A DNA stretch of 64,000 nt from the NCBI RefSeq assembly GCF_047675955.1, contig NW_027327637.1, forward strand, positions 868,001 through 932,000. The letters are read 5' to 3'. The notes beneath the pieces are model-generated. The model searched no databases. It was not told where the DNA came from and saw nothing but the letters and a program-made list of their open reading frames with translations. Shown here piece by piece: positions 1 to 9,139 of the stretch. A program made the translations under genes and the position numbers. The DNA is from Chlorocebus sabaeus. Lineage: Eukaryota > Chordata > Mammalia > Primates > Cercopithecidae. How positions within the stretch are numbered: the stretch's first letter is position 1; each line of letters opens with the position of its first letter.

Positions 1-100
1 AAAGGAAATATCTTCCGTTCAAAACTGGAAAGAAGCTTTCTGAGAAACTGCTCTGTGTTCTGTTAATTCATCTCACAGAGTTACATCTTTCCCTTCAAGA

Positions 101-117
101 AGTCTTTCGCTAAGGCT
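101..117. other. Position of the conserved dyad AGCCTT-TCGCT-AAGGCT in each monomer
   Basis: Most monomers carry AGCCTTTCGCTAAGGCT here, a perfect 6-bp inverted repeat around a 5-base spacer that could extrude as a hairpin. The first copy listed has T at the third base and so is imperfect; the next unit, 273-289, is perfect. Recurrent variants weaken the stem: AGTCTTT (near 101, 12829, 31576), TTAGGCT on the right arm (near 14900, 16620, 21951), TAAGCCT (near 2174, 4411). The change CGCT to CTCT near 3547, 5781 and 8880 affects only the loop. Short dyads have been reported as enriched at centromeres that lack CENP-B boxes; a structural role here is inference. Confidence 0.7.
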
Positions 118-152
118 GTTCTTGTGGAATTGGCAAAAGGATATTTGGAAGC

Positions 153-168
153 CCATAGAGGGCTATGG
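153..168. other. Conserved dyad CCATAG-AGGG-CTATGG in each monomer
   Basis: CCATAG and CTATGG are perfect reverse complements separated by four bases, giving a second potential hairpin per monomer. Its right arm is also the start of the pJalpha-like box, so extrusion and protein binding on the box would compete. Variants often fall in the loop and spare the stem: AGTG near 32321 and 35590, ATTG near 41953 and 62075, AGAG near 41779. Others break the stem: CCCTAGAGG near 8583 and 21827, CCATACAGG near 32832, GGCATAG near 32487. The dyad is read directly from sequence; any function is unknown. Confidence 0.7.
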
Positions 169-179
169 TGAAAAAGGAA
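163..179 (-). promoter_or_regulatory. pJalpha-type (A-box) protein-binding motif, first of several hundred
   Basis: The plus strand reads CTATGGTGAAAAAGGAA across the junction of monomers 1 and 2. Its complement fits the pJalpha consensus TTCCTTTTYCACCRTAG described for A-type alpha-satellite monomers. It lies at the position that holds the CENP-B box in human B-type monomers. The motif recurs every 172 bp through the window, so only this first copy is listed. Recurrent variants alter it: CTATGGAGA (for example near 851 and 2400), CTATGTTGA (near 3604 and 13235), CTAGGTTGA (near 2228 and 4464), CTACGGTGA (near 29231 and 33186). Binding of a protein in this species is inferred from motif identity only. 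Confidence 0.75.
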
Positions 180-702
180 ATATCTTCCGTTCAAAACTGG
201 AAAGAAGCTTTCTGAGAAACTGCTCTGTGTTCTGTTAATTCATCTCACAGAGTTACATCTTTAACTTCAAGAAGCCTTTCGCTAAGGCTGTTCTTGTGGA
301 ACTGGCAAAGGGATATTTGGAAGCCCATAGAGGGCTATGGTGAAAAAGGAAATATCTTCCGTTCAAAACTGGAAAGAAGCTTTCTGAGAAACTGCTCTGT
401 GTTCTGTTAATTCATCTCACAGAGTTACATCTTTCCCTTCAAGAAGCCTTTCGCTAAGGCTGTTCTTGTGGAATTGGCAAAGGGATATTTGAAAGCCCAT
501 AGAGGGCTATGGTGAAAAAGGAAATATCTTCCGTTCAAAACTGGAAAGAAGCTTTCTGAGAAACTGCTCTGTGTTCTGTTAATTCATCTCACAGAGTTAC
601 ATCTTTCCCTTCAAGAAGCCTTTCGCTAAGGTTGTTCTTGTGGAGTTGGCAAAGGGATATTTGGAAGCCCATAGAGGGCTATGGTGAAAAAGGAAATATC
701 TT

Positions 703-1983
703 CCGTTCAAAACTGGAAAGAAGCTTTCTGAGAAACTGCTCTGTGTTCTGTTAATTCATCTCACAGAGTTACATCTTTAACTTCAAGAAGCCTTTCGCTA
801 AGGCTGTTCTTGTGGAATTGGCAAAGGGATATTTGGAAGCCCATAGAGGGCTATGGAGAAAAACGAAATATCTTCCGTTCAAAACTGGAAAGAAGCTTTC
901 TGAGAAACTGTTCTATGTTCTGTTAATTCATCTCACAGAGTTACATCTTTCCCTTCAAGAAGCCTTTCGCTAAGGCTGTTGTTGTGGAATTGGCAAAGGG
1001 ATATTTGGAAGCCCATAGAGGGCTATGGTGAAAAAGGAAATATCTTTCGTTCAAAACTGGAAAGAAGCTTTCTGAGAAACTGCTCTGTGTTCTGTTAATT
1101 CATCTCACAGAGTTACATCTTTAACTTCAAGAAGCCTTTCGCTAAGGCTGTTCTTGTGGAATTGGCAAAGGGATATTTGGAAGCCCATAGAGGGCTATGG
1201 TGTAAAAGGAAATATCTTCCGTTCAAAACTGGAAAGAAGCTTTCTGAGAAACTGCTCTGTGTTCTGTTAATTCATCTCACAGAGTTACATCTTTCCCTTC
1301 AAGAAGCCTTTCGCTAAGGCTGTTGTTGTGGAATTGGCAAAGGGATATTTGGAAGCCCATAGAGGGCTATGGTGAAAAAGGAAATATCTTTCGTTCAAAA
1401 CTGGAAAGAAGCTTTCTGAGAAACTGCTCTGTGTTCTGTTAATTCATCTCACAGAGTTACATCTTTAACTTCAAGAAGCCTTTCGCTAAGGCTGTTCTTG
1501 TGGAATTGGCAAAGGGATATTTGGAAGCCCATAGAGGGCTATGGTGAAAAAGGAAATATCTTCCGTTCAAAACTGGAAAGAAGCTTTCTGAGAAACTGCT
1601 CTGTGTTCTGTTAATTCATCTCACAGAGTTACATCTTTCCCTTCAAGAAGCCTTTCGCTAAGGCTGTTCTTGTGGAATTGGCAAAGGGATATTTGGAAGC
1701 CCATAGAGGGCTATGGTGAAAAAGGAAATATCTTCCGTTCAAAACTGGAAAGAAGCTTTCTGAGAAACTGCTCTGTGTTCTGTTAATTCATCTCACAGAG
1801 TTACATCTTTACCTTCAAGAAGCCTTTCGCTAAGGCTGTTCTTGTGGAATTGGCAAAGGGATATTTGGAAGCCCATAGAGGGCTATGGTGAAAAAGGAAA
1901 TATCTTCCGTTCAAAACTGGAAAGAAGCTTTCTGAGAAACTGCTCTGTGTTCTGTTAATTCATCTCACAGAGTTACACCTTTC
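703..1983 (+). repeat. Lead-in alpha-satellite monomers before the 13-monomer duplication
   Basis: These seven to eight monomers are alpha satellite with no gene or foreign insert. Markers include the CTATGGAGA monomer subtype at about 851 carrying the rare AAAACGAAA (858-866), whose twin lies at about 7050, 36 monomers downstream. GTTGTTGTGG occurs near 979 and again near 1323. The change GGTGTAAAAGG at about 1200 is private to this site as far as I can see. The segment resembles the inside of the 13-monomer unit that follows but does not match it in order, so it is likely an older or rearranged piece of the same lineage. Confidence 0.7.
1045..1061 (+). other. CENP-B-box-like variant site, one essential base off (example)
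   Basis: The sequence TTTCGTTCAAAACTGGA fits the CENP-B core NTTCGNNNNANNCGGGN at eight of nine essential bases; only the first G of CGGG is T. It arises where the common TCTTCCGTTC is changed to TCTTTCGTTC. The variant recurs many times, for example at 9301-9317, and usually in the monomer after a CTATGGAGA-type monomer. It lies about 20 bases downstream of the place where human monomers carry the box. Binding of CENP-B is not established, since all nine essential bases are normally required. Confidence 0.4.
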
Positions 1984-4219
1984 CCTTCAAGAAGCCTTTC
2001 GCTAAGGCTGTTCTTGTGGAATTGGCAAAGGGATATTTGGAAGCCCATAGAGGGCTATGGTGAAAAAGGAAATATCTTCCGTTCAAAACTGGAAAGAAGC
2101 TTTCTGAGAAACTGCTCTGTGTTCTGTTAATTCATCTCACAGAGTTACATCTTTCCCTTCAAGAAGCCTTTCGCTAAGCCTGTTCTTGTGGAATGGGCAA
2201 AGGGATATTTGGAAGCCCATAGTGGGCTAGGTTGAAAAAGGAAATATCGTCCGTTCAAAACTGGAAAGAAGCTTTCTGAGAAACTGCTCTGTGTTCTGTT
2301 AATTCATCTCACAGAGTTACATCTTTAACTTCAAGAAGCCTTTCGCTAAGGCTGTTCTTGTGGAATTGGCAAAGGGATATTTGGAAGCCCATAGAGGGCT
2401 ATGGAGAAAAAGGAAATATCTTCCGTTCAAAACTGGAAAGAAGCTTTCTGAGAAACTGTTCTATGTTCTGTTAATTCATCACACAGAGTTACATCTTTCC
2501 CTTCAAGAAGCCTTTCGCTAATGCTGTTCTTGTGGAATTGGCAAAGGGATATTTGGAAGCCCATAGAGGGCTATGGTGAAAAAGGAAATATCTTTCGTTC
2601 AAAACTGGAAAGAAGCTTTCTGAGAAACTGCTCTGTGTTCTGTTAATTCATCTCACAGAGTTACATCTTTAACTTCAAGAAGCCTTTCGCTAAGGCTGTT
2701 CTTGTGGAATTGGCAAAGGGATATTTGGAAGCCCATAGAGGGCTATGGTGAAAAAGGAAATATCTTCCGTTCAAAACTGGAAAGAAGCTTTCTGAGAAAC
2801 TGCTCTGTGTTCTGTTAATTCATCTCACAGAGTTACATCTTTAACTTCAAGAAACCTTTCGCTAAGGCTGTTGTTGTGGAATTGGCAAAGGGATATTTGG
2901 AAGCCCATAGAGGGCTATGGTGAAAAAGGAAATATCTTTCGTTCAAAACTGGAAAGAAGCTTTCTGAGAAACTGCTCTGTGTTCTGTTAATTCATCTCAC
3001 AGAGTTACATCTTTAACTTCAAGAAGCCTTTCGCTAAGGCTGTTCTTGTGGAATTGGCAAAGGGATATTTGGAAGCCCATAGAGGGCTATGGTGAAAAAG
3101 GAAATATCTTCCGTTCAAAACTGGAAAGAAGCTTTCTGAGAAACTGTTCTATGTTCTGTTAATTCATCTCACAGAGTTACATCTTTCCCTTCAAGAAGCC
3201 TTTCGCTAAGGCTGTTGTTGTGGAATTGGCAAAGGGATATTTGGAAGCCCATAGAGGGCTATGGTGAAAAAGGAAATATCTTTCGTTCAAAACTGGAAAG
3301 AAGCTTTCTGAGAAACTGCTCTGTGTTCTGTTAATTCATCTCACAGAGTTACATCTTTAACTTCAAGAAGCCTTTCGCTAAGGCTGTTCTTGTGGAATTG
3401 GCAAAGGGATATTTGGAAGCCCATAGAGGGCTATGGTGAAAAAGGAAATATCTTCCGTTCAAAACTGGAAAGAAGCTTTCTGAGAAACTGCTCTGTGTTC
3501 TGTTAATTCATCTCACAGAGTTACATCTTTAACTTCAAGAAGCCTTTCTCTAAGGCTGTTGTTGTGGAATTGGCAAAGGGATATTTGGAAGCCCATAGAG
3601 GGCTATGTTGAAAAAGGAAATATCTTCCATTCAAAACTGGAAAGAAGCTTTCTGAGAAACTGCTCTGTGTTCTGTTAATTCATCTCACAGAGTTACATCT
3701 TTACCTTCAAGAAGCCTTTCGCTAAGGCTGTTCTTGTGGAATTGGCAAAGGGATATTTGGAAGCCCATAGAGGGCTATGGTGAAAAAGGAAATATCTTCC
3801 GTTCAAAACTGGAAAGAAGCTTTCTGAGAAACTGCTCTGTGTTCTGTTAATTCATCTCACAGAGTTACACCTTTCCCTTCAAGAAGCCTTTCGCTAAGGC
3901 TGTTCTTGTGGAATTGGCAAAGGGATATTTGGAAGCCCATAGAGGGCTATGGTGAAAAAGGAAATATCTTCCGTTCAAAACTGGAAAGAAGCTTTCTGAG
4001 AAACTGCTCTGTGTTCTGTTAATTCATCTCACAGAGTTACATCTTTCCCTTCAAGAAGCCTTTCGCTAAGGCTGTTCTTGTGGAATTGGCAAAGGGATAT
4101 TTGGAAGCCCATAGAGGGCTATGGTGAAAAAGGAAATATCTTCCGTTCAAAACTGGAAAGAAGCTTTCTGAGAAACTGCTCTGTGTTCTGTTAATTCATC
4201 TCACAGAGTTACATCTTTA
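1984..4219 (+). repeat. 13-monomer unit (2,236 bp), copy 1
   Basis: Markers in this stretch recur exactly 2,236 bp (13 x 172) downstream. Examples: GGAATGGGC with CATAGTGGGCTAGG (2190-2230, partner 4426-4466), AAGAAACC near 2850 (partner near 5086), and the ATGTTGA monomer at about 3605 (partner 5841). The bases around 1976-1983 do not match the partner, while matching is continuous from 1984, so the tandem breakpoint lies between 1984 and about 2150. At least four substitutions separate the two copies (A2481/T4717, T2522/G4758, A3629/G5865, T3731/C5967), which implies a recent duplication. The unit includes a CTATGGAGA-type monomer. Confidence 0.85.
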
Positions 4220-6455
4220 CCTTCAAGAAGCCTTTCGCTAAGGCTGTTCTTGTGGAATTGGCAAAGGGATATTTGGAAGCCCATAGAGGGCTATGGTGAA
4301 AAAGGAAATATCTTCCGTTCAAAACTGGAAAGAAGCTTTCTGAGAAACTGCTCTGTGTTCTGTTAATTCATCTCACAGAGTTACATCTTTCCCTTCAAGA
4401 AGCCTTTCGCTAAGCCTGTTCTTGTGGAATGGGCAAAGGGATATTTGGAAGCCCATAGTGGGCTAGGTTGAAAAAGGAAATATCGTCCGTTCAAAACTGG
4501 AAAGAAGCTTTCTGAGAAACTGCTCTGTGTTCTGTTAATTCATCTCACAGAGTTACATCTTTAACTTCAAGAAGCCTTTCGCTAAGGCTGTTCTTGTGGA
4601 ATTGGCAAAGGGATATTTGGAAGCCCATAGAGGGCTATGGAGAAAAAGGAAATATCTTCCGTTCAAAACTGGAAAGAAGCTTTCTGAGAAACTGTTCTAT
4701 GTTCTGTTAATTCATCTCACAGAGTTACATCTTTCCCTTCAAGAAGCCTTTCGCTAAGGCTGTTCTTGTGGAATTGGCAAAGGGATATTTGGAAGCCCAT
4801 AGAGGGCTATGGTGAAAAAGGAAATATCTTTCGTTCAAAACTGGAAAGAAGCTTTCTGAGAAACTGCTCTGTGTTCTGTTAATTCATCTCACAGAGTTAC
4901 ATCTTTAACTTCAAGAAGCCTTTCGCTAAGGCTGTTCTTGTGGAATTGGCAAAGGGATATTTGGAAGCCCATAGAGGGCTATGGTGAAAAAGGAAATATC
5001 TTCCGTTCAAAACTGGAAAGAAGCTTTCTGAGAAACTGCTCTGTGTTCTGTTAATTCATCTCACAGAGTTACATCTTTAACTTCAAGAAACCTTTCGCTA
5101 AGGCTGTTGTTGTGGAATTGGCAAAGGGATATTTGGAAGCCCATAGAGGGCTATGGTGAAAAAGGAAATATCTTTCGTTCAAAACTGGAAAGAAGCTTTC
5201 TGAGAAACTGCTCTGTGTTCTGTTAATTCATCTCACAGAGTTACATCTTTAACTTCAAGAAGCCTTTCGCTAAGGCTGTTCTTGTGGAATTGGCAAAGGG
5301 ATATTTGGAAGCCCATAGAGGGCTATGGTGAAAAAGGAAATATCTTCCGTTCAAAACTGGAAAGAAGCTTTCTGAGAAACTGTTCTATGTTCTGTTAATT
5401 CATCTCACAGAGTTACATCTTTCCCTTCAAGAAGCCTTTCGCTAAGGCTGTTGTTGTGGAATTGGCAAAGGGATATTTGGAAGCCCATAGAGGGCTATGG
5501 TGAAAAAGGAAATATCTTTCGTTCAAAACTGGAAAGAAGCTTTCTGAGAAACTGCTCTGTGTTCTGTTAATTCATCTCACAGAGTTACATCTTTAACTTC
5601 AAGAAGCCTTTCGCTAAGGCTGTTCTTGTGGAATTGGCAAAGGGATATTTGGAAGCCCATAGAGGGCTATGGTGAAAAAGGAAATATCTTCCGTTCAAAA
5701 CTGGAAAGAAGCTTTCTGAGAAACTGCTCTGTGTTCTGTTAATTCATCTCACAGAGTTACATCTTTAACTTCAAGAAGCCTTTCTCTAAGGCTGTTGTTG
5801 TGGAATTGGCAAAGGGATATTTGGAAGCCCATAGAGGGCTATGTTGAAAAAGGAAATATCTTCCGTTCAAAACTGGAAAGAAGCTTTCTGAGAAACTGCT
5901 CTGTGTTCTGTTAATTCATCTCACAGAGTTACATCTTTACCTTCAAGAAGCCTTTCGCTAAGGCTGCTCTTGTGGAATTGGCAAAGGGATATTTGGAAGC
6001 CCATAGAGGGCTATGGTGAAAAAGGAAATATCTTCCGTTCAAAACTGGAAAGAAGCTTTCTGAGAAACTGCTCTGTGTTCTGTTAATTCATCTCACAGAG
6101 TTACACCTTTCCCTTCAAGAAGCCTTTCGCTAAGGCTGTTCTTGTGGAATTGGCAAAGGGATATTTGGAAGCCCATAGAGGGCTATGGTGAAAAAGGAAA
6201 TATCTTCCGTTCAAAACTGGAAAGAAGCTTTCTGAGAAACTGCTCTGTGTTCTGTTAATTCATCTCACAGAGTTACATCTTTCCCTTCAAGAAGCCTTTC
6301 GCTAAGGCTGTTCTTGTGGAATTGGCAAAGGGATATTTGGAAGCCCATAGAGGGCTATGGTGAAAAAGGAAATATCTTCCGTTCAAAACTGGAAAGAAGC
6401 TTTCTGAGAAACTGCTCTGTGTTCTGTTAATTCATCTCACAGAGTTACATCTTTA
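4220..6455 (+). repeat. 13-monomer unit (2,236 bp), copy 2
   Basis: This is the second, directly adjacent copy of the 13-monomer unit. Its markers follow in the same order as in the first copy: TAAGCCTG with GGAATGGGC at about 4411-4430, CTATGGAGA at about 4634, AAGAAACC near 5086, GTTGTTGTGG near 5451, TTCTCTAAGG near 5782, ATGTTGA at 5841 and TTTACCTTC at about 5936. Correspondence continues to 6455 and by chance identity somewhat beyond, and fails by 6622. There is no third copy on either side, so this is a single tandem doubling, not a long homogenised HOR train. Confidence 0.85.
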
Positions 6456-7763
6456 CCTTCAAGAAGCCTTTCGCTAAGGCTGTTCTTGTGGAATTGGCAA
6501 AGGGATATTTGGAAGCCCATAGAGGGCTATGGTGAAAAAGGAAATATCTTCCGTTCAAAACTGGAAAGAAGCTTTCTGAGAAACTGCTCTGTGTTCTGTT
6601 AATTCATCTCACAGAGTTACACCTTTCCCTTCAAGAAGCCTTTCGCTAAGGCTGTTCTTGTGGAATTGGCAAAGGGATATTTGGAAGCCCATAGAGGGCT
6701 ATGGTGAAAAAGGAAATATCTTCCGTTCAAAACTGGAAAGAAGCTTTCTGAGAAACTGCTCTGTGTTCTGTTAATTCATCTCACAGAGTTACATCTTTCC
6801 CTTCAAGAAGCCTTTCGCTAAGGCTGTTCTTGTGGAATTGGCAAAGGGATATTTGGAGGCCCATAGAGGGCTATGGTGAAAAAGGAAATATCTTCCGTTC
6901 AAAACTGGAAAGAAGCTTTCTGAGAAACTGCTCTATGTTCTGTTAATTCATCTCACAGAGTTACATCTTTAACTTCAAGAAGCCTTTCGCTAAGGCTGTT
7001 CTTGTGGAATTGGCAAAGGGATATTTGGAAGCCAATAGAGGGCTATGGAGAAAAACGAAATATCTTCCGTTCAAAACTGGAAAGAAGCTTTCTGAGAAAC
7101 TGTTCTATGTTCTGTTAATTCATCTCACAGAGTTACATCTTTCCCTTCAAGAAGCCTTTCGCTAAGGCTGTTGTTGTGGAATTGGCAAAGGGATATTTGG
7201 AAGCCCATAGAGGGCTATGGTGAAAAAGGAAATATCTTTCGTTCAAAACTGGAAAGAAGCTTTCTGAGAAACTGCTCTGTGTTCTGTTAATTCATCTCAC
7301 AGAGTTACATCTTTAACTTCAAGAAGCCTTTCGCTAAGGCTGTTCTTGTGTAATTGGCAAAGGGATATTTGAAAGCCCATAGAGGGCTATGGTGAAAAAG
7401 GAAATATCTTCCGTTCAAAAATGGAAAGAAGCTTTCTGAGAAACTGCTCTGTTTTCTGTTAATTCATCTCACAGAGTTACATCTTTAACTTCAAGAAGCC
7501 TTTCTCTAAGGCTGTTCTTGTGGAATTGGCAAAGGGATATTTGGAAGCCCATAGAGGGCTACGGTGAAAAAGGAAATATCTTCCGTTCAAAACTGGAAAG
7601 AAGCTTTCTGAGAAACTGCTCTGTGTTCTGTTAATTCATCTCACAGAGTTACATCTTTCCCTTCAAGAAGCCTTTCGCTAAGCCTGTTCTTGTGGAATTG
7701 GCAAAGGGATATTTCGAAGCCCATAGAGGGCTATGGTGAAAAAGGAAATATCTTCCGTTCAAA
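6456..7763 (+). repeat. Transitional alpha-satellite monomers
   Basis: About seven and a half monomers link the 13-monomer pair to the 7/8-monomer units. Markers are TTTGGAGGCCC at about 6854, GCCAATAGAGGG at about 7032, the AAAACGAAA monomer at about 7050 (shared with about 858), GTGTAATTGG at about 7348 and the run TTTCGAAGCCC at about 7713. The AAAACGAAA monomer and the two monomers after it match 858-1200 at a 36-monomer offset. No gene, transposon or non-satellite sequence is present. Confidence 0.65.
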
Positions 7764-9139
7764 ACTGGAAAGAAGCTTTCTGAGAAACTGCTCTGTGTTC
7801 TGTTAATTCATTTCACAGAGTTACATCTTTCCCTTCAAGAAGCCTTTCGCTAAGGCTGTTCTTGTGGAATTGGCAAAGGGATATTTGGAAGCCCATAGAG
7901 GGTTATGGTGAAAAAGGAAATATCTTCCGTTCAAAACTGGAAAGAAGCTTTCTGAGAAACTGCTCTGTGTTCTGTTAATTCATCTCACAGAGTTACATCT
8001 TTCCCTTCAAGAAGCCTTTCGCTAAGGCTGTTCTTGTGGAATTGGCAAAGGGATATTTGGAAGCCCATAGAGGGCTATGGTGAAAAAGGAAATATCTTCC
8101 GTTCAAAACTGGAAAGAAGCTTTCTGAGAAACTGCTCTGTGTTCTGTTAATTCATCTCACAGAGTTACATCTTTCCCTTCAAGAAGCCTTTCGCTAAGGC
8201 TGTTCTTGTGGAATTGGCAAAGGGATATTTGGAAGCCAATAGAGGGCTAGGTTGAAAAAGGAAATATCGTCCGTTCAAAAATGGAAAGAAGCTTTCTGAG
8301 AAACTGCTCTGTTTTCTGTTAATTCATCTCACAGAGTTACATCTTTAACTTCAAGAAGCCTTTCGCTAAGGCTGTTCTTGTGGAATTGGCAAAGGGATAT
8401 TTGGAAGCCCATAGAGGGCTATGGAGAAAAAGGAAATATCTTCCGTTCAAAACTGGAAAGAAGCTTTCTGAGAAACTGTTCTATGTTCTGTTAATTCATC
8501 TCACAGAGTTACATCTTTCCCTTCAAGAAGCCTTTCGCTAAGGCTGTTCTTGTGGAATTGGCAAAGGGATATTTGGAAGCCCCTAGAGGGCTATGGTGAA
8601 AAAGGAAATACCTTTCGTTCAAAACTGCAAAGAAGCTTTCTGAGAAACTGCTCTGTGTTCTGTTAATTCATCTCACAGAGTTACATCTTTAACTTCAACA
8701 AGCCTTTCGCTAAGGCTGTTCTTGTGGAATTGGCAAAGGGATATTTGGAAGCCCATAGAGGGCTATGGTGAAAAAGGAAATATCTTCCGTTCAAAACTGG
8801 AAAGAAGCTTTCTGAGAAACTGCTCTGTGTTCTGTTAATTCATCTCACAGAGTTACATCTTTAACTTCAAGAAGCCTTTCTCTAAGGCTGTTGTTGTGGA
8901 ATTGGCAAAGGGATATTTGGAAGCCCATAGAGGGCTATGGTGAAAAAGGAAATATCTTCCGTTCAAAACTGGAAAGAAGCTCTCTGAGAAACTGCTCTGT
9001 GTTCTGTTAATTCATCTCACAGAGTTACATCTTTCCCTTCAAGAAGCCTTTCGCTAAGGCTGTTCTTGTGGAATTGGCAAAGGGATATTTGGAAGCCCAT
9101 AGAGGGCTATGGTGAAAAAGGAAATATCTTCCGTTCAAT
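7764..9139 (+). repeat. 8-monomer relative (1,376 bp) of the following 7-monomer unit
   Basis: Several markers here recur 1,376 bp (8 x 172) downstream: GGGTTATGG at about 7900 (partner 9276), GGGCTAGGTTG at about 8246 (partner 9622), and TTCTCTAAGGCTGTTG at about 8878 (partner 10254). Between the next pair the spacing is 1,204 bp, so this unit has one more monomer than its successors or they lost one. It also carries private changes not passed on, such as AAAATGGAAAG at about 8278, GCCCCTAGAGG at about 8580 and CTCTCTGAG at about 8979, which destroys a HindIII site. It is therefore an older copy of the family. Confidence 0.65.

Larger units (their letters stand above)
1..172 (+). repeat. Reference monomer of the array, with motif map
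   Basis: This first unit sets the numbering used in the other entries. Position 1 is the first A of AAAGGAAATA. Seen in the unit: A/T tract AAATAT at 6-11; HindIII site AAGCTT at 33-38; A/T tract TTAATT at 63-68; A/T tract ATATTT at 141-146; a dyad CCATAG-AGGG-CTATGG at 153-168; and a pJalpha-like box starting at 163 and running 7 bases into the next unit. Most units also carry a dyad AGCCTT-TCGCT-AAGGCT at 101-117, but this particular copy has a C-to-T change at 103 that breaks one pair. It also has GGCAAAAGG where most units have GGCAAAGGG. Both changes recur together in the 18-monomer repeat further right. The choice of unit start is arbitrary, as for any tandem repeat. Confidence 0.95.
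1..702 (+). repeat. Fragment of the 18-monomer HOR at the window's left edge
   Basis: Four successive monomers carry the same ordered markers as part of the 18-monomer unit around 31.5-32.2 kb: AGTCTTTCGC with GGCAAAAGG (101-140), TTTAACTTC with GGAACTGGC (about 261-305), ATTTGAAAGCC (about 487), then GGTTGTTCTTGTGGAG (about 629). The distance from the first marker here (101) to its partner (31576) is 31,475 bp, which is 183 monomers minus the single base lost at about 14.6 kb. After about 702 the match stops, because the partner continues with AAACTTGAAAG and this copy does not. The GGAACTGGC here looks ancestral to the GGAACTGCC seen in the later copies. The left end is cut by the window. 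Confidence 0.7.

Noticed and set aside
153..168. Rho-independent terminator hairpins
   Set aside because: The dyads are short, the one before the A-run is not followed by a T tract, and the setting is vertebrate satellite DNA, so transcription termination is not a sensible reading.
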